Source: Bacilli bacterium (GTDB lineage: Bacteria > Bacillota_I > Bacilli_A > ML615J-28 > CAG-698). From it: a stretch of DNA of 64,000 nt. This document shows positions 16,423 through 24,758 of the stretch, in pieces; the first letter of the stretch is position 1, and the number at the start of each line of letters is the position of its first letter. The notes under the pieces are model-generated. The model did not search any database. It was given only the letters and a program-made list of their open reading frames with translations, and was not told the origin of the DNA. The DNA is taken from assembly GCA_017617065.1 (NCBI GenBank), contig JAFZWP010000001.1, positions 1-64,000 of the forward strand. Reading direction: 5' to 3'. The translations under genes were made by a program, and so were the position numbers.

Positions 16423-18180
16423 ATGGCTGAAGAAAAGAAAGCGATTAAAATCAAGTTTCCTGAATTTGATAATAATACTGAAAATCCTTATGCTGAAGAA
16501 ATGAATAAACTTATCGATGTTAACCTTGCGGAAGCCAGTAGTACTCGTACTTTAAAGAATATTACTGAAACTTTAACTAAGGCTTTAAAGTCAAAGTATG
16601 GTATTACTGATAAAGAAGAGTTAAAGACAAAAGTTAATGAAATTCTTAAAGCACATGGATTAGCGCCAGAAAACTTTGATCCGTTAGCTTTTATTTCTAA
16701 GCAAGTATTTGGTAATCTTCAATCAGTAAATGATGTATCTATTGATGACAATGCTAATAAAACAGATACAAATATGACCGGTGTTTGTGTCGAATCATTT
16801 TTACCTTTCCAAAAATTAGCAGGATATGATTATCTTTATCAAACAATTAAAGATTTATATGGTAAAGAAGAAGCTAAAAAATGTACTGCTGATATGTATG
16901 ATTTTTCATTAGCCTTAAATGATTCTACCAAGATTCTTATTCCATATTGTTATTGTATTGATGCAAGTAAGATTGTAACAGAAGGCCGTAACTTCGGTCA
17001 AGTACATTCTTCTCCTGCTCATCGTATTTCTACATATATCTCTGTTTTAGGTGATACAATCCGTGAAATATCATTTAATATTGCCGGAGCTGTAGCTATT
17101 GGTACTTTCTTTATGGATATTGCACACTTGGCTATCTATCGTGAACGTATTGCTTTAGAAGATTTAAGAAATGATAGAAAAGTAAGAAAAGCTATGTCTA
17201 ATCATTTTCAGCAGTTTATCCATACTGTAAATCATTATTCTCGTAATGCTGTCGAATCCCCATTTACAAACGTATCTTTATTTGATCGTAATAAATTAGA
17301 AGGTTTGATTGCAGATGATAACTACGGTTGGTATTTTCCAAAGAAAGCCGCAGCTTGTGAAGATAATAATATAGAAGACAATAAAGATGCTTGGAAAAAC
17401 TTTATTTTAGATTACATTGAAGAATTACAAGAAATTTATATCGATGTATTTGATGAAGGTGATCCATTACGTGATGGTTTGCAATTCCCATTCCCTGTAA
17501 CTACAGTTAACTTTGGTACAACTAAAAATGAAGATGGTACTAATAGATTAACATATGAAGATAATAAATTATTAGATTATATTACAAAGCATGCAGATAT
17601 TTCTCGTTATAATATTTATGCTTCAGAAGGATCTAAAGTAGCTTCTTGTTGTCGTTTATTGTCTGACTCTGATTTCTTATCATATGCGGGTGGTGTTAAT
17701 TCATTTGGTGGTTCACAAGTATCTTTGGGTTCACACCGTGTAGTTACTATTAATTTTGCTAGATGCGCATATGAAGCAGAATCTTATGATGACTTTAAAA
17801 AGATTATTTCAGAGCGTGTTGCTAAAATGGGTAAGATCTTAAAAGCCCATAAAGTTTTGATTTTGAAATTAGAAGAATTAGGTAAGCAACCTTGGATTTC
17901 TAATGGTTGGATTGATATGACTCACATGTTTAGTACATTTGGATGTGTTGGATATGTAGAAGCCGATAAAATATTGAAATTTAAGTTTAACCATATTGGA
18001 TTTGATTATATGAAAGATTTCTTAGTCTACTTTAATGATGAATGCAAGAAAGTAGCAGATAAAGAAAATATTATCTTTAATATTGAAGCAATTCCAGCCG
18101 AAGGTATGGCACCTAAATTAGCAAAGGTAGATAAGATATTATTTGCTGATGAAAACGGTGATTATATTTATGAAGACTAA
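16423..18180 (+). CDS. nrdD: Anaerobic ribonucleoside-triphosphate reductase, catalytic part
   Basis: Class III RNR, 585 residues. It carries the family segments ESFLPFQKLAGYDYLY, RNFGQVHSSPAHRIS and SLGSHRVVTINFARC. The protein stops after FADENGDYIYED, just where the C-terminal part of NrdD should begin. The zinc site and glycyl-radical loop are missing from this frame and are encoded by the next gene. This is therefore a split NrdD; the 5' part keeps the catalytic barrel. Confidence 0.92.
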   Translation: MAEEKKAIKIKFPEFDNNTENPYAEEMNKLIDVNLAEASSTRTLKNITETLTKALKSKYGITDKEELKTKVNEILKAHGLAPENFDPLAFISKQVFGNLQSVNDVSIDDNANKTDTNMTGVCVESFLPFQKLAGYDYLYQTIKDLYGKEEAKKCTADMYDFSLALNDSTKILIPYCYCIDASKIVTEGRNFGQVHSSPAHRISTYISVLGDTIREISFNIAGAVAIGTFFMDIAHLAIYRERIALEDLRNDRKVRKAMSNHFQQFIHTVNHYSRNAVESPFTNVSLFDRNKLEGLIADDNYGWYFPKKAAACEDNNIEDNKDAWKNFILDYIEELQEIYIDVFDEGDPLRDGLQFPFPVTTVNFGTTKNEDGTNRLTYEDNKLLDYITKHADISRYNIYASEGSKVASCCRLLSDSDFLSYAGGVNSFGGSQVSLGSHRVVTINFARCAYEAESYDDFKKIISERVAKMGKILKAHKVLILKLEELGKQPWISNGWIDMTHMFSTFGCVGYVEADKILKFKFNHIGFDYMKDFLVYFNDECKKVADKENIIFNIEAIPAEGMAPKLAKVDKILFADENGDYIYED

Positions 18181-18204
18181 TTTAAATGAAGTAGATAGGA
18201 GAAA

Positions 18205-18642
18205 ATGATGCGTAAATTTAAAATGCCTGATATATTAGCTAATCAATGGTGTTCTTTATGGGAAGATTATACAATTGCTGAAAAAATGCATAGAGATGGT
18301 GAAATTAATGCTTTAATGACTGGTGGCTCAATTGTTCATTATTCAGTAGATAGTAAATTGACTTCACAGCAAGCTAAAAGTATGATTATGAAAGCAATTA
18401 ATAGTGGAGCAGAACATTTTGCTTTAAATTGTGTTTATACAGAATGTCGTGAATGTCATAAAGTAGAAAAAGGTAATTTTGAAGTATGCCCACATTGTGC
18501 AAGTAAAAGATTAAATCATTTTTCACGCGTTATAGGTTATTTTAGTCTAATTGAAAATTGGAATCCTACACGTCGTAAAGAAGATTTCCCAAATCGTAAG
18601 TTTATTAAAGCAGAGCAGCTTAAGGAACAGTTAGAGATATAA
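18205..18642 (+). CDS. Anaerobic RNR, separate glycyl-radical and zinc domain
   Basis: A 145-residue protein that continues NrdD: NALMTGGSIVHYSV matches the NrdD segment before the finger, CRECHKVEKGNFEVCPHC is the four-cysteine zinc site, and SRVIGYF holds the radical glycine (usual form RVxGY). It starts 24 bases after the end of the catalytic gene with its own AGGAG site (ATG 18205 or 18208). No intron or homing endonuclease lies between the two parts. The subunits must assemble in trans for activity. Confidence 0.88.
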   Translation: MMRKFKMPDILANQWCSLWEDYTIAEKMHRDGEINALMTGGSIVHYSVDSKLTSQQAKSMIMKAINSGAEHFALNCVYTECRECHKVEKGNFEVCPHCASKRLNHFSRVIGYFSLIENWNPTRRKEDFPNRKFIKAEQLKEQLEI

Positions 18643-18646
18643 TTAT

Positions 18647-18675
18647 AAAGAGGTTGAAATATACCTCTTTTTTAT
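18647..18675 (+). terminator. Rho-independent terminator after the RNR operon
   Basis: An 8-bp perfect stem (AAAGAGGT with ACCTCTTT) is followed by a T-run. Confidence 0.85.
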
Positions 18676-18689
18676 TTAAAGGAATTGTA

Positions 18690-19286
18690 ATGTCAAATTC
18701 AAATACACTTCATTTTTTCTATGGTCCTATGGCATCTGGTAAATCTGCAAAGTTAATACAAGAATATTATAATTTTAACAAGAAAAATGCAGATGCTTGG
18801 GCAATTAAACCAGCAGTAGATATAAGAACATCTGAACCTAAAATTACTAGTAGATTAGGTATAGAATGTCCAGCAACTGTTATGAAAGAGATTAAGTGGG
18901 AAGATATTATAAGAACCCGTGAATTTTATTCTAAAATTTATCTAATCGATGAAGTGCAATTTTTTAAACCTAAAGATATTAATAATCTTGTTAAACTAGC
19001 AGATACGTATCAGAGATTGATTTATTGCTATGGTTTATTAACAGATGTAAATGAGAAATTATTTCCAGCTGCAAAACGATTAATTGAAGTTGGAGCTAAT
19101 CTACATCCATTGGAAACAACTTGCGAAATGATTGGTTGTATGGGTACAGCGACACATCACTTGCGTTATCATCCTTCTGGTTATTTACTTAAAGGTGGTA
19201 AATCTGTAGAAGTAGATGATGGACACGTAGTCTATAAATCAGTATGTAGACAATGCTATAATAGAGAAATGCAGAAGTTTAGATAG
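18690..19286 (+). CDS. tdk: Thymidine kinase, type II
   Basis: Phosphorylates thymidine (dT to dTMP). Walker A is GPMASGKSAK; the Walker B-like YLIDEVQFF is the TK hallmark; a four-cysteine zinc site is formed by CEMIGC and CRQC. The length of 198 residues is typical. I chose ATG 18690 (AAAGGAATTGTA upstream) over an upstream in-frame ATG at 18654 that would lie in the terminator. Confidence 0.9.
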   Translation: MSNSNTLHFFYGPMASGKSAKLIQEYYNFNKKNADAWAIKPAVDIRTSEPKITSRLGIECPATVMKEIKWEDIIRTREFYSKIYLIDEVQFFKPKDINNLVKLADTYQRLIYCYGLLTDVNEKLFPAAKRLIEVGANLHPLETTCEMIGCMGTATHHLRYHPSGYLLKGGKSVEVDDGHVVYKSVCRQCYNREMQKFR

Positions 19287-19375
19287 TTCTATATAACAGG
19301 AAATATCTATTATTTGCGCCGTAATAGGTAAATCCTCAGAAATAACAAGGCGCGATAAATGTCGAGGAAAATAAA
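19286..19375 (+). promoter_or_regulatory. Promoter motif and structured leader that could mask the ribosome binding site
   Basis: GTTCTATATAAC (19286-19297) is followed by a leader in which GCGCC (19316-19320) pairs with GGCGC (19349-19353). TCCTC in its loop (19333-19337) pairs with the GAGGA ribosome binding site (19364-19368). Together these would form an H-type pseudoknot sequestering the site. No known riboswitch class is recognised. Confidence 0.5.
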
Positions 19376-19633
19376 ATGGCAGCAGTTATCACATCTCATA
19401 TTTGGGAAGGTAAAATGGTTCATGCTATTTATTCTGATGTTGTAGAATCTCCATTAACAGCTCCAATTGAATTAGATACAATCAAAGCTGGTATTGAAGA
19501 TGCACCAGAAGTAGCAGAATTACGTGTATTACGCACATCATGCAAAGAAATTATTGCTGGCGAAGATGCTGGTAAATATGCAGTTCGTGCTGTATTACGC
19601 TATGTTCCAGAAGCAGAATCAGAATCTTTATAA
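19376..19633 (+). CDS. Small protein of unknown function, 85 residues
   Basis: Not recognised. An acidic, well-formed alpha/beta composition with no transmembrane segment, using more G and C than its neighbours. It has its own promoter motif and an unusual 80-base structured leader, and is closed by a strong terminator. This arrangement suggests a highly or tightly regulated product. Confidence 0.65.
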   Translation: MAAVITSHIWEGKMVHAIYSDVVESPLTAPIELDTIKAGIEDAPEVAELRVLRTSCKEIIAGEDAGKYAVRAVLRYVPEAESESL

Positions 19634-19650
19634 TAAGTTTTTGATATATT

Positions 19651-19680
19651 AAAAAACCCTCTTTATAGAGGGTTTTCTTT
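19651..19680. terminator. Bidirectional terminator between convergent genes
   Basis: A 9-bp perfect stem AAAACCCTC with GAGGGTTTT has A-runs and T-runs on both sides. It separates the plus-strand block from the minus-strand AAA+ gene. Confidence 0.9.
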
Positions 19681-20976
19681 TTAGATATTTAATGGTGTGC
19701 TAGTTTTAATATCTTTTTCTTTTTGCTCGGCTAAAAGGTATTCATAAATCTTTTCATTTGAATATTCACCATTTTCCAAAACATCCATTTTTCTTTTAGC
19801 TACTTTAAAATCACCTGCACAAAGATATTTTAATTCTTTAAGCTCTTCTGCTTTTAACTTAAATTGTTTACCAAAATAGGTTTTAACACCAGCAGCAACA
19901 TTCTTTTCATTCATATAATCATATTTAATCTTAAATAAGAATCTACGTAATGAAGCCTTATCTATCTTTTCTTTAAGATTAGTTGTCATAATAAATGGAT
20001 AAGGATGATCTTCCATTTGTGTAAGCAATTCATTCGTAGATGCACATTCAAAATCGCGTTGTGCATATTTACGATCAAATAAGAATGAATCTGCTTCATC
20101 AAACAACAATACGGCTTTCTTTTCACGAGCTTCTTTAAAGGCAGCTTGGATATTCTTTTCTGTAGCGCCAACCCATTTATCGATCAAATCTGATGCACGT
20201 TTTTTAATAATAGGCATATTTAATTCTTGTGCAAGATATTGACCATAATATGATTTACCTGATCCAGATTCACCATATAACAAAATACCATAATTAGTTA
20301 ATTTTGAGTTTTTAAGCTTCTCGGTAAGATCTTTTAAATCTTGGTTACAATTAGTCATACCAAAATCAAATTTGATCTTTTCTTTTGGCTTTTCTGGTTC
20401 TGGTGTTTCTTCTTGTTTAGTTGGCATACCATTACCACCGCCCAAATCTTTTTGAATAGCTTCACGAATTTCTGGTGGTAAAAACTCTAACATACGAGGG
20501 TCTAACCCACCGACAATAACTCTAATTTTTGGATCATCATCGTTATTTTCATCTTTAACTATAATACCAAAACCTCCTTCCATGCCAGAAAGAATTACTT
20601 TAGCTGGTGCGATCATATTGACCTGATATAATAAATCGATACAGAAGCTTGCGCAATATGCTTTTAATGATTTTAATTCAGTCGGTGTTAATTTTGAATT
20701 TTCATCATTATCTAATTCCATTTTAGTAATTCTAGCAGCTATACTATAAAACACTGTAATATAAACTGTAATAAGATTAACTACTTCTGAAGGAGTTAAA
20801 CTGTCAATAAACGACATATCTTTTTTAGAAGCAAAATATTTTTTTGTAATAGTAGCCATCCAGGTAGTAAAGAAATTCCAAAAATCCGATACTTCTAAAG
20901 AATTAAGATCTTTAGATGTCCATTCTTTAAGCAAACCTGTAACTTCTTGTGTAAAAGTATTATTTAATTCTGCCAT
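19681..20976 (-). CDS. AAA+ ATPase
   Basis: 431 residues. The N-terminal 200 residues are helical and unassigned. The C-terminal AAA+ module has Walker A GESGSGKS, Walker B AVLLFDEADSF, sensor-1 MTTN and arginine-finger region RRFLFKIKYDY. The pore-like segment KWVGATEKNIQ matches classical AAA ATPases (katanin/FtsH-like branch) rather than clamp loaders. The role could be protein remodelling, virion assembly or replication; there is no partner to decide. Confidence 0.85.
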   Translation of the reverse strand: MAELNNTFTQEVTGLLKEWTSKDLNSLEVSDFWNFFTTWMATITKKYFASKKDMSFIDSLTPSEVVNLITVYITVFYSIAARITKMELDNDENSKLTPTELKSLKAYCASFCIDLLYQVNMIAPAKVILSGMEGGFGIIVKDENNDDDPKIRVIVGGLDPRMLEFLPPEIREAIQKDLGGGNGMPTKQEETPEPEKPKEKIKFDFGMTNCNQDLKDLTEKLKNSKLTNYGILLYGESGSGKSYYGQYLAQELNMPIIKKRASDLIDKWVGATEKNIQAAFKEAREKKAVLLFDEADSFLFDRKYAQRDFECASTNELLTQMEDHPYPFIMTTNLKEKIDKASLRRFLFKIKYDYMNEKNVAAGVKTYFGKQFKLKAEELKELKYLCAGDFKVAKRKMDVLENGEYSNEKIYEYLLAEQKEKDIKTSTPLNI

Positions 20977-20989
20977 TCCTATTACTCCT

Positions 20990-21460
20990 TTATTTTATTT
21001 TTAATATTATCATTTCTTCTATTATATCTGTTAATCTTTGTAAACTCTTTGTAATTGCTTTTTGTATGTTTATTGTATTTAAAGCATATTCTTTTGTTTG
21101 TATTCTTGTTTCTTGTTTTACTTTCGTTTTTCTTAAACCTTCTATAATTTCTATTAATCCTCTATTATGATTTATTACAAAGGCATTCCAGTTATTTAAT
21201 AAAGCAATAATATAAGATAATAATACTTTACATTCTTGCTTACTTATTATATCTAGAATTTCATATAATAAACCGTTTTCAGAATCTGTTATATATTTTT
21301 TACTAAAAGCAGTCCATCTATCATAAAATTCTTCTACCTCTTGATAATTTGGAATAGAATGCACATTTAAATATTTACATAATAAATCCAAATCATCTAA
21401 AAGCTCCTGATAAAGCTTCTTTTTCTTTCTTTTAAAAAATATTTTCTTTACAATGTTCAT
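20990..21460 (-). CDS. Helical protein of unknown function, 156 residues
   Basis: Not recognised. The N-terminus is very basic (KKIFFKRKKKKLYQELLDDL) and the rest is predicted mostly helical. It lies 13 bases upstream of the AAA+ gene in the same direction and is probably co-transcribed. No ribosome binding site is seen; a TATAAT-like box ends about 8 bases before the ATG. Confidence 0.62.
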   Translation of the reverse strand: MNIVKKIFFKRKKKKLYQELLDDLDLLCKYLNVHSIPNYQEVEEFYDRWTAFSKKYITDSENGLLYEILDIISKQECKVLLSYIIALLNNWNAFVINHNRGLIEIIEGLRKTKVKQETRIQTKEYALNTINIQKAITKSLQRLTDIIEEMIILKIK

Positions 21461-21500
21461 AATTATATTATAAGTTTTTATTAGTTAAATGTAAAGCCGG

Positions 21501-21710
21501 TTAATCTACTTTTTTTACTTTTACTTTACCACAATATTTACAAGTATTAGTATAAATCCAACTTGTATAGCGATATGTACCATCAAAATAATAATGATCT
21601 ATTTTATGTATTCTTGTTCTATAATCGTGCTTACAACCAAAAATAAGTATTCCAGCTAAAGCTAATAATACACCAAGCATAAAACTTGCTAAACAATAAT
21701 AAAATACCAT
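21501..21710 (-). CDS. Small membrane-anchored protein with a CxxC pair, 69 residues
   Basis: Not recognised. The first 25 residues form one hydrophobic helix (CLASFMLGVLLALAGILIFG), then a short domain follows with NTCKYCGKVKVKK, a half zinc-ribbon. It is likely anchored in the inner membrane. A sigma70-like promoter lies 25 bases upstream. Confidence 0.6.
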   Translation of the reverse strand: MVFYYCLASFMLGVLLALAGILIFGCKHDYRTRIHKIDHYYFDGTYRYTSWIYTNTCKYCGKVKVKKVD

Positions 21711-21734
21711 TTTAACTCCTTTATTTATGCTATT

Positions 21735-21766
21735 ATTATAGAATGTGTATAGTATAAAGTAAAACC
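21735..21766 (-). promoter_or_regulatory. Sigma70-like promoter
   Basis: On the minus strand GGTTTTACT, 17 bases, TATAAT; it drives the gene starting at 21710. Confidence 0.7.
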
Positions 21767-21773
21767 AAAAAAT

Positions 21774-21800
21774 ATACCCCTAAAATAATTCTAGGGGTAT
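21774..21800 (-). terminator. Terminator after the Hsp20 gene
   Basis: A 9-bp perfect stem (ATACCCCTA with TAGGGGTAT) runs into a T-run on the minus strand, which is itself the start of the next promoter. Confidence 0.8.
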
Positions 21801-21835
21801 ATTACTCCTTTTTGGCCTCCTTTTTAAGCCCAGAA

Positions 21836-22354
21836 TTACTCTACGGTGATTGATTTTGGCTTTGGCTTATTAGGTTGAGGTATTTTAACAATTACGCGTA
21901 ATAAGCCATCTTTAAGCTTTGCAGATTCAAATTCTGTATCTTCAGTTACACTATGAGACCAAGTAAATTGGCTTTTAGATGAGATATTATGCTCATATTC
22001 TTTGCCATAATGCTCGCTTTTGTTTGGAATAAGCTCTTCTTGTTCTTTTTGGGTAAAAGTACTGCCTTCGATCTTTAAAATACCTTTATCAATAGTAATA
22101 TCCAATTTACATGTATCTTTATTCCATCCTGGTAAAGCTAATTCAAATAGCAAGCGTTCTTCATCTTTCGTAGATACGTTTTTAACATTAGCACGAGGAA
22201 AGCCGGTGCGATCTATTAAAGTATTTCTTAATGTTGGAATGTCATTATCCCAATTAATAAAGGGATTGAAATTAAAAAACCCATCAAAATCACGCAATAA
22301 TTCTGAAATGGCGTTAGTTGAACGGGGTAGGGTAAGTGTCTTATTTTCTGTCAT
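21836..22354 (-). CDS. Small heat-shock protein, Hsp20/alpha-crystallin family
   Basis: ATP-independent holdase chaperone, 172 residues. The alpha-crystallin domain covers about residues 55-160: LLFELALPGW, LDITIDKGILKIEGS, and AKLKDGLLRVIVKIP, the diagnostic A-x-L-x-D-G-L-L motif. The C-terminus KPKSITVE is the usual I-x-V-like tail. Phage Hsp20 genes are known from cyanophages and some jumbo phages. Confidence 0.88.
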   Translation of the reverse strand: MTENKTLTLPRSTNAISELLRDFDGFFNFNPFINWDNDIPTLRNTLIDRTGFPRANVKNVSTKDEERLLFELALPGWNKDTCKLDITIDKGILKIEGSTFTQKEQEELIPNKSEHYGKEYEHNISSKSQFTWSHSVTEDTEFESAKLKDGLLRVIVKIPQPNKPKPKSITVE

Positions 22355-22411
22355 TTTATACTCCTATGTTTATAGTAAGTTCTTAAAACGTAAACCAGGT
22401 TATTCTGTATT

Positions 22412-22452
22412 TACATTTATATAGAACTACTTTTTTTAGTTCTATTTATAAG
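22412..22452. promoter_or_regulatory. Back-to-back divergent phage-type promoters
   Basis: ATAGAACTA (22421-22429) and TAGTTCTAT (22437-22445) form a perfect 9-bp inverted repeat with a 7-base spacer. Read outward, each arm is the GTTCTAT motif: minus strand toward Hsp20, plus strand toward the nuclease gene at 22467. Confidence 0.6.
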
Positions 22453-22466
22453 AAAAAGGATAAATT

Positions 22467-22940
22467 TTGTATAACAGAACTTCATTTAAAACCAGAGCTA
22501 AGATTAAATCAATACTAAATAGAAAAAAAGCAATACCAAGACAACAATTAATAAAAGTAGGAAATACTAATATTAAACATGGTATATCACAATCTGAAAT
22601 TGATTGGCTTAATCTATTAAATGTACCAGAAAGGTCTAAACTAATACATGGTTTTCGTGGTAAAATATATATAGTAGATGGATATGATGCTAGAACAAAT
22701 ACCTGCTTTGAATATTTGGGTTGTAGTTGGCATGGTTCTCATCGTACTTATCCTAGAAACAGAGATGCTATAATACCTTTTCTTAAAAAAACTCCAAATC
22801 AGTTATATATGGAAACTATAGAAAGATTTAACTTTCTACAAAGTATTGGATGCCGGGTCTTCTTTGTATGGGAAGATGATCAAAAGAAAAGAAGATCAAA
22901 CGGTCGTTTTTATAGAGGTCCGGGTGATAATTTATATTAA
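22467..22940 (+). CDS. PD-(D/E)XK-like (Vsr-like) endonuclease
   Basis: 157 residues. IYIVDGYDARTNTCFEYLGC, then SWHGSHRTYPRNRD, matches the D-G-x-D, T-N-T-x-x-E-x-x-G-x-x-W-H-G pattern of Vsr-like nucleases found as free-standing phage endonucleases. The end is Arg-rich (KKRRSNGRFYRGPG). The start is TTG, 8 bases after AAGGA; the next in-frame ATG would remove the whole nuclease core. Likely a homing-type or repair nuclease. Confidence 0.68.
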   Translation: MYNRTSFKTRAKIKSILNRKKAIPRQQLIKVGNTNIKHGISQSEIDWLNLLNVPERSKLIHGFRGKIYIVDGYDARTNTCFEYLGCSWHGSHRTYPRNRDAIIPFLKKTPNQLYMETIERFNFLQSIGCRVFFVWEDDQKKRRSNGRFYRGPGDNLY

Positions 22941-22950
22941 AAGGTGAATT

Positions 22951-23298
22951 ATGACTACATTAAGACAAATATTAGATCAAACATTAGAATTACTTGAATA
23001 TAATGGACAATTTAAATCATTTGGTGATTTACAGAAACATAAATATCAAATGTCTAAGCCTGATGAAGATAAAGAAATTCGCCATTTAATGTATGCTGGT
23101 GGATTAGGCAATAGTGAAGAAGCAAAAGAAAAAACCCGTAAAACAAAAGAAAAAAATCGTAAAGCGGGTAAATATGATGAAACTTATAAAAAAGCAGCTT
23201 CTCGAAGATCTGATTGGTATAAAGATCCTGAAAACTATGCTAAGTTTAAAGAAAAATTACGTCAAAGAGATCTTAAGAAGCAGCAGACTAAAAATTAA
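22951..23298 (+). CDS. Basic protein of unknown function, 115 residues
   Basis: Not recognised. The C-terminal half is a Lys/Arg/Glu-rich helical repeat (EEAKEKTRKTKEKNRKAGKY) like the basic tails of DNA-binding endonuclease accessories. It is 10 bases after the nuclease gene, with GGTGA as a weak site, so probably co-expressed. It overlaps the convergent gene by 4 bases. Confidence 0.6.
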   Translation: MTTLRQILDQTLELLEYNGQFKSFGDLQKHKYQMSKPDEDKEIRHLMYAGGLGNSEEAKEKTRKTKEKNRKAGKYDETYKKAASRRSDWYKDPENYAKFKEKLRQRDLKKQQTKN

Positions 23299-23687
23299 TC
23301 TTCTTCTTTATAAAGATTTTGTATACTTTCACAAATTTCTAATTGTTCAAGAGTCAGCATTTTGCCAGATTTTAATATCGCACGATAGGGTTCAAGTTGT
23401 TCATCTATCCACTTATCCATACAATATTTATAAGCTTTTTTAGCATCATCTTTTTTTGCAAAAGTATAATTGTACATTGGTAAAGCTTGAGCTTTTGTAC
23501 TTTTTGGATATACATTAAAAGTATATTTAACTGGGCGTTTCATAAATTCTATAGGATCACTTGTTTTTGGTAAGTTATCATCTCGCCTAGTTTCACAAAT
23601 GCCTGTAACTTTAGCTAACTTTGGTAAATCTGTTGGAAATTGATTTTCAAATCTCCAGACTTGATTATATGCTACGCGTGTACCCAT
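23295..23687 (-). CDS. Protein of unknown function, 130 residues
   Basis: Not recognised. It starts MGTRVAYNQVWRF, with a ribosome binding site (GGAGAG). No transmembrane or cysteine motif. The neighbour at 23764 also begins MGT and is similar in size and in a late KKDDAKKAY / TKKDAKAFM segment, so the two may be distant paralogues. Confidence 0.6.
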   Translation of the reverse strand: MGTRVAYNQVWRFENQFPTDLPKLAKVTGICETRRDDNLPKTSDPIEFMKRPVKYTFNVYPKSTKAQALPMYNYTFAKKDDAKKAYKYCMDKWIDEQLEPYRAILKSGKMLTLEQLEICESIQNLYKEED

Positions 23688-23763
23688 TCAACTCTCCTAA
23701 TAATGCTTGTTTGTTGCTAATGTAATAAGGCCAAAATGAACCTGATCATTTTGACCCTATATT

Positions 23764-24162
23764 TTAATCTTCTTTTACATCTTTTCCATATACAAGCTTA
23801 TTCTTTGGTTGAAATTTGTTCATTACACTCATAACAGACCAATGATCAAATAATGGATTACTTTTTGCAAAGGAATCTAATTCTGCTTTATGCTTTTCCA
23901 TAAAAGCTTTTGCATCTTTTTTAGTTTCAAAGCACAAGCCTGAATAGAGTTCTTTGCGTTCATTAATATACGCCTGATCTTTTCCGCGCGGGATTGCAGT
24001 ATCCCAAGGCTTCCATTTCTTTGAACCTTCCTTCAAGGTCACCTTTTTTGCAGCAAGATCATATTCAACATACGCTTCACGCGCAGCAGTATTTCTTTTG
24101 AATTTGGTATCGCGGTTTCCACATCTTTGCCAAGTATGCAATCTAATTTTTACTGTACCCAT
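23764..24162 (-). CDS. Protein of unknown function, 132 residues
   Basis: Not recognised. Basic, with more GC-rich codons than its neighbours. It shares the MGT start and a TKKDAKAFMEKH segment with the gene at 23295. It has a clear AAAGGAGAA site and a sigma70-like promoter 124 bases upstream, which leaves an unusually long leader. Confidence 0.6.
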   Translation of the reverse strand: MGTVKIRLHTWQRCGNRDTKFKRNTAAREAYVEYDLAAKKVTLKEGSKKWKPWDTAIPRGKDQAYINERKELYSGLCFETKKDAKAFMEKHKAELDSFAKSNPLFDHWSVMSVMNKFQPKNKLVYGKDVKED

Positions 24163-24368
24163 AATTACATTCTCCTTTTTAACACAGTATAAATTAATCG
24201 GAATTGTTTTTTAGTTTTTATAAAAAGCTTGGATTTCTAATTGAAGATGCACCTCCTTATATATTTATTTCTTTTTCTTATTTTTATTATAATATATATA
24301 AATAAAAAAATAAAGCCAAAAATAAAAAATATTTTGACTTTATTTCCAAACTGTTATAAATATATCGT
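24163..24368 (-). other. AT-rich intergenic region with a long leader
   Basis: On the minus strand the sigma70-like promoter (24286-24317) is followed by about 120 bases before the gene at 24162. This leader holds a strong AAGGAGGTG sequence (about 24247-24255) that is not followed by an open frame of any length. I see no RNA family. Confidence 0.4.
24286..24317 (-). promoter_or_regulatory. Sigma70-like promoter
   Basis: Minus strand GGCTTTATT, 17 bases, TATAAT; same layout as the other copies. Confidence 0.6.
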
Positions 24369-24758
24369 TTATTCAGTTTTTATATATTGTATATAATCAT
24401 ATAAATCTTCAGCATTTTTTATTATGAATTCTTTTTCACCAACTCTTATACGACAGAACTTATAATCAGCTTCTCCGATTTTTTGACAGATACCGTTTTT
24501 ATCTGGTTTACCATAAATGTTTGTACTTGATTCATATAAATAATAAGAAATTGGATCATCTTCTTCATCAACATCCATAGCTTGCTTTAAAAGAGATAAA
24601 TATTTTTCATGTAAAATATCTGCACCTTTAAAATAAAAGCCATTACCGTCAAAATATGGATTTAATGCATCAGTAATACCATCTCTAATTTCATTATATC
24701 GATCAAAAAAACTCATAGCATTAAGAAATTGCTCTTTTGTTAACATTAGTGTCTCCAA
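24369..24758 (-). CDS. Protein of unknown function, 129 residues
   Basis: Not recognised. Acidic, globular composition. The start overlaps the end of the upstream gene by 13 bases and has GGAG upstream, so the pair is an operon. Confidence 0.62.
   Translation of the reverse strand: METLMLTKEQFLNAMSFFDRYNEIRDGITDALNPYFDGNGFYFKGADILHEKYLSLLKQAMDVDEEDDPISYYLYESSTNIYGKPDKNGICQKIGEADYKFCRIRVGEKEFIIKNAEDLYDYIQYIKTE

Noticed and set aside
16423..18642. Intron or homing endonuclease splitting nrdD
   Set aside because: Only 24 bases separate the two frames, too short for either; the split is by stop and restart.
22020..22424. 134-residue plus-strand frame opposite the Hsp20 gene
   Set aside because: Shadow of a well-supported gene on the other strand.
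24247..24255. A hidden small gene after the strong AAGGAGGTG in the 24.2-kb leader
   Set aside because: No ATG, GTG or TTG at a suitable distance opens a frame longer than a few codons.
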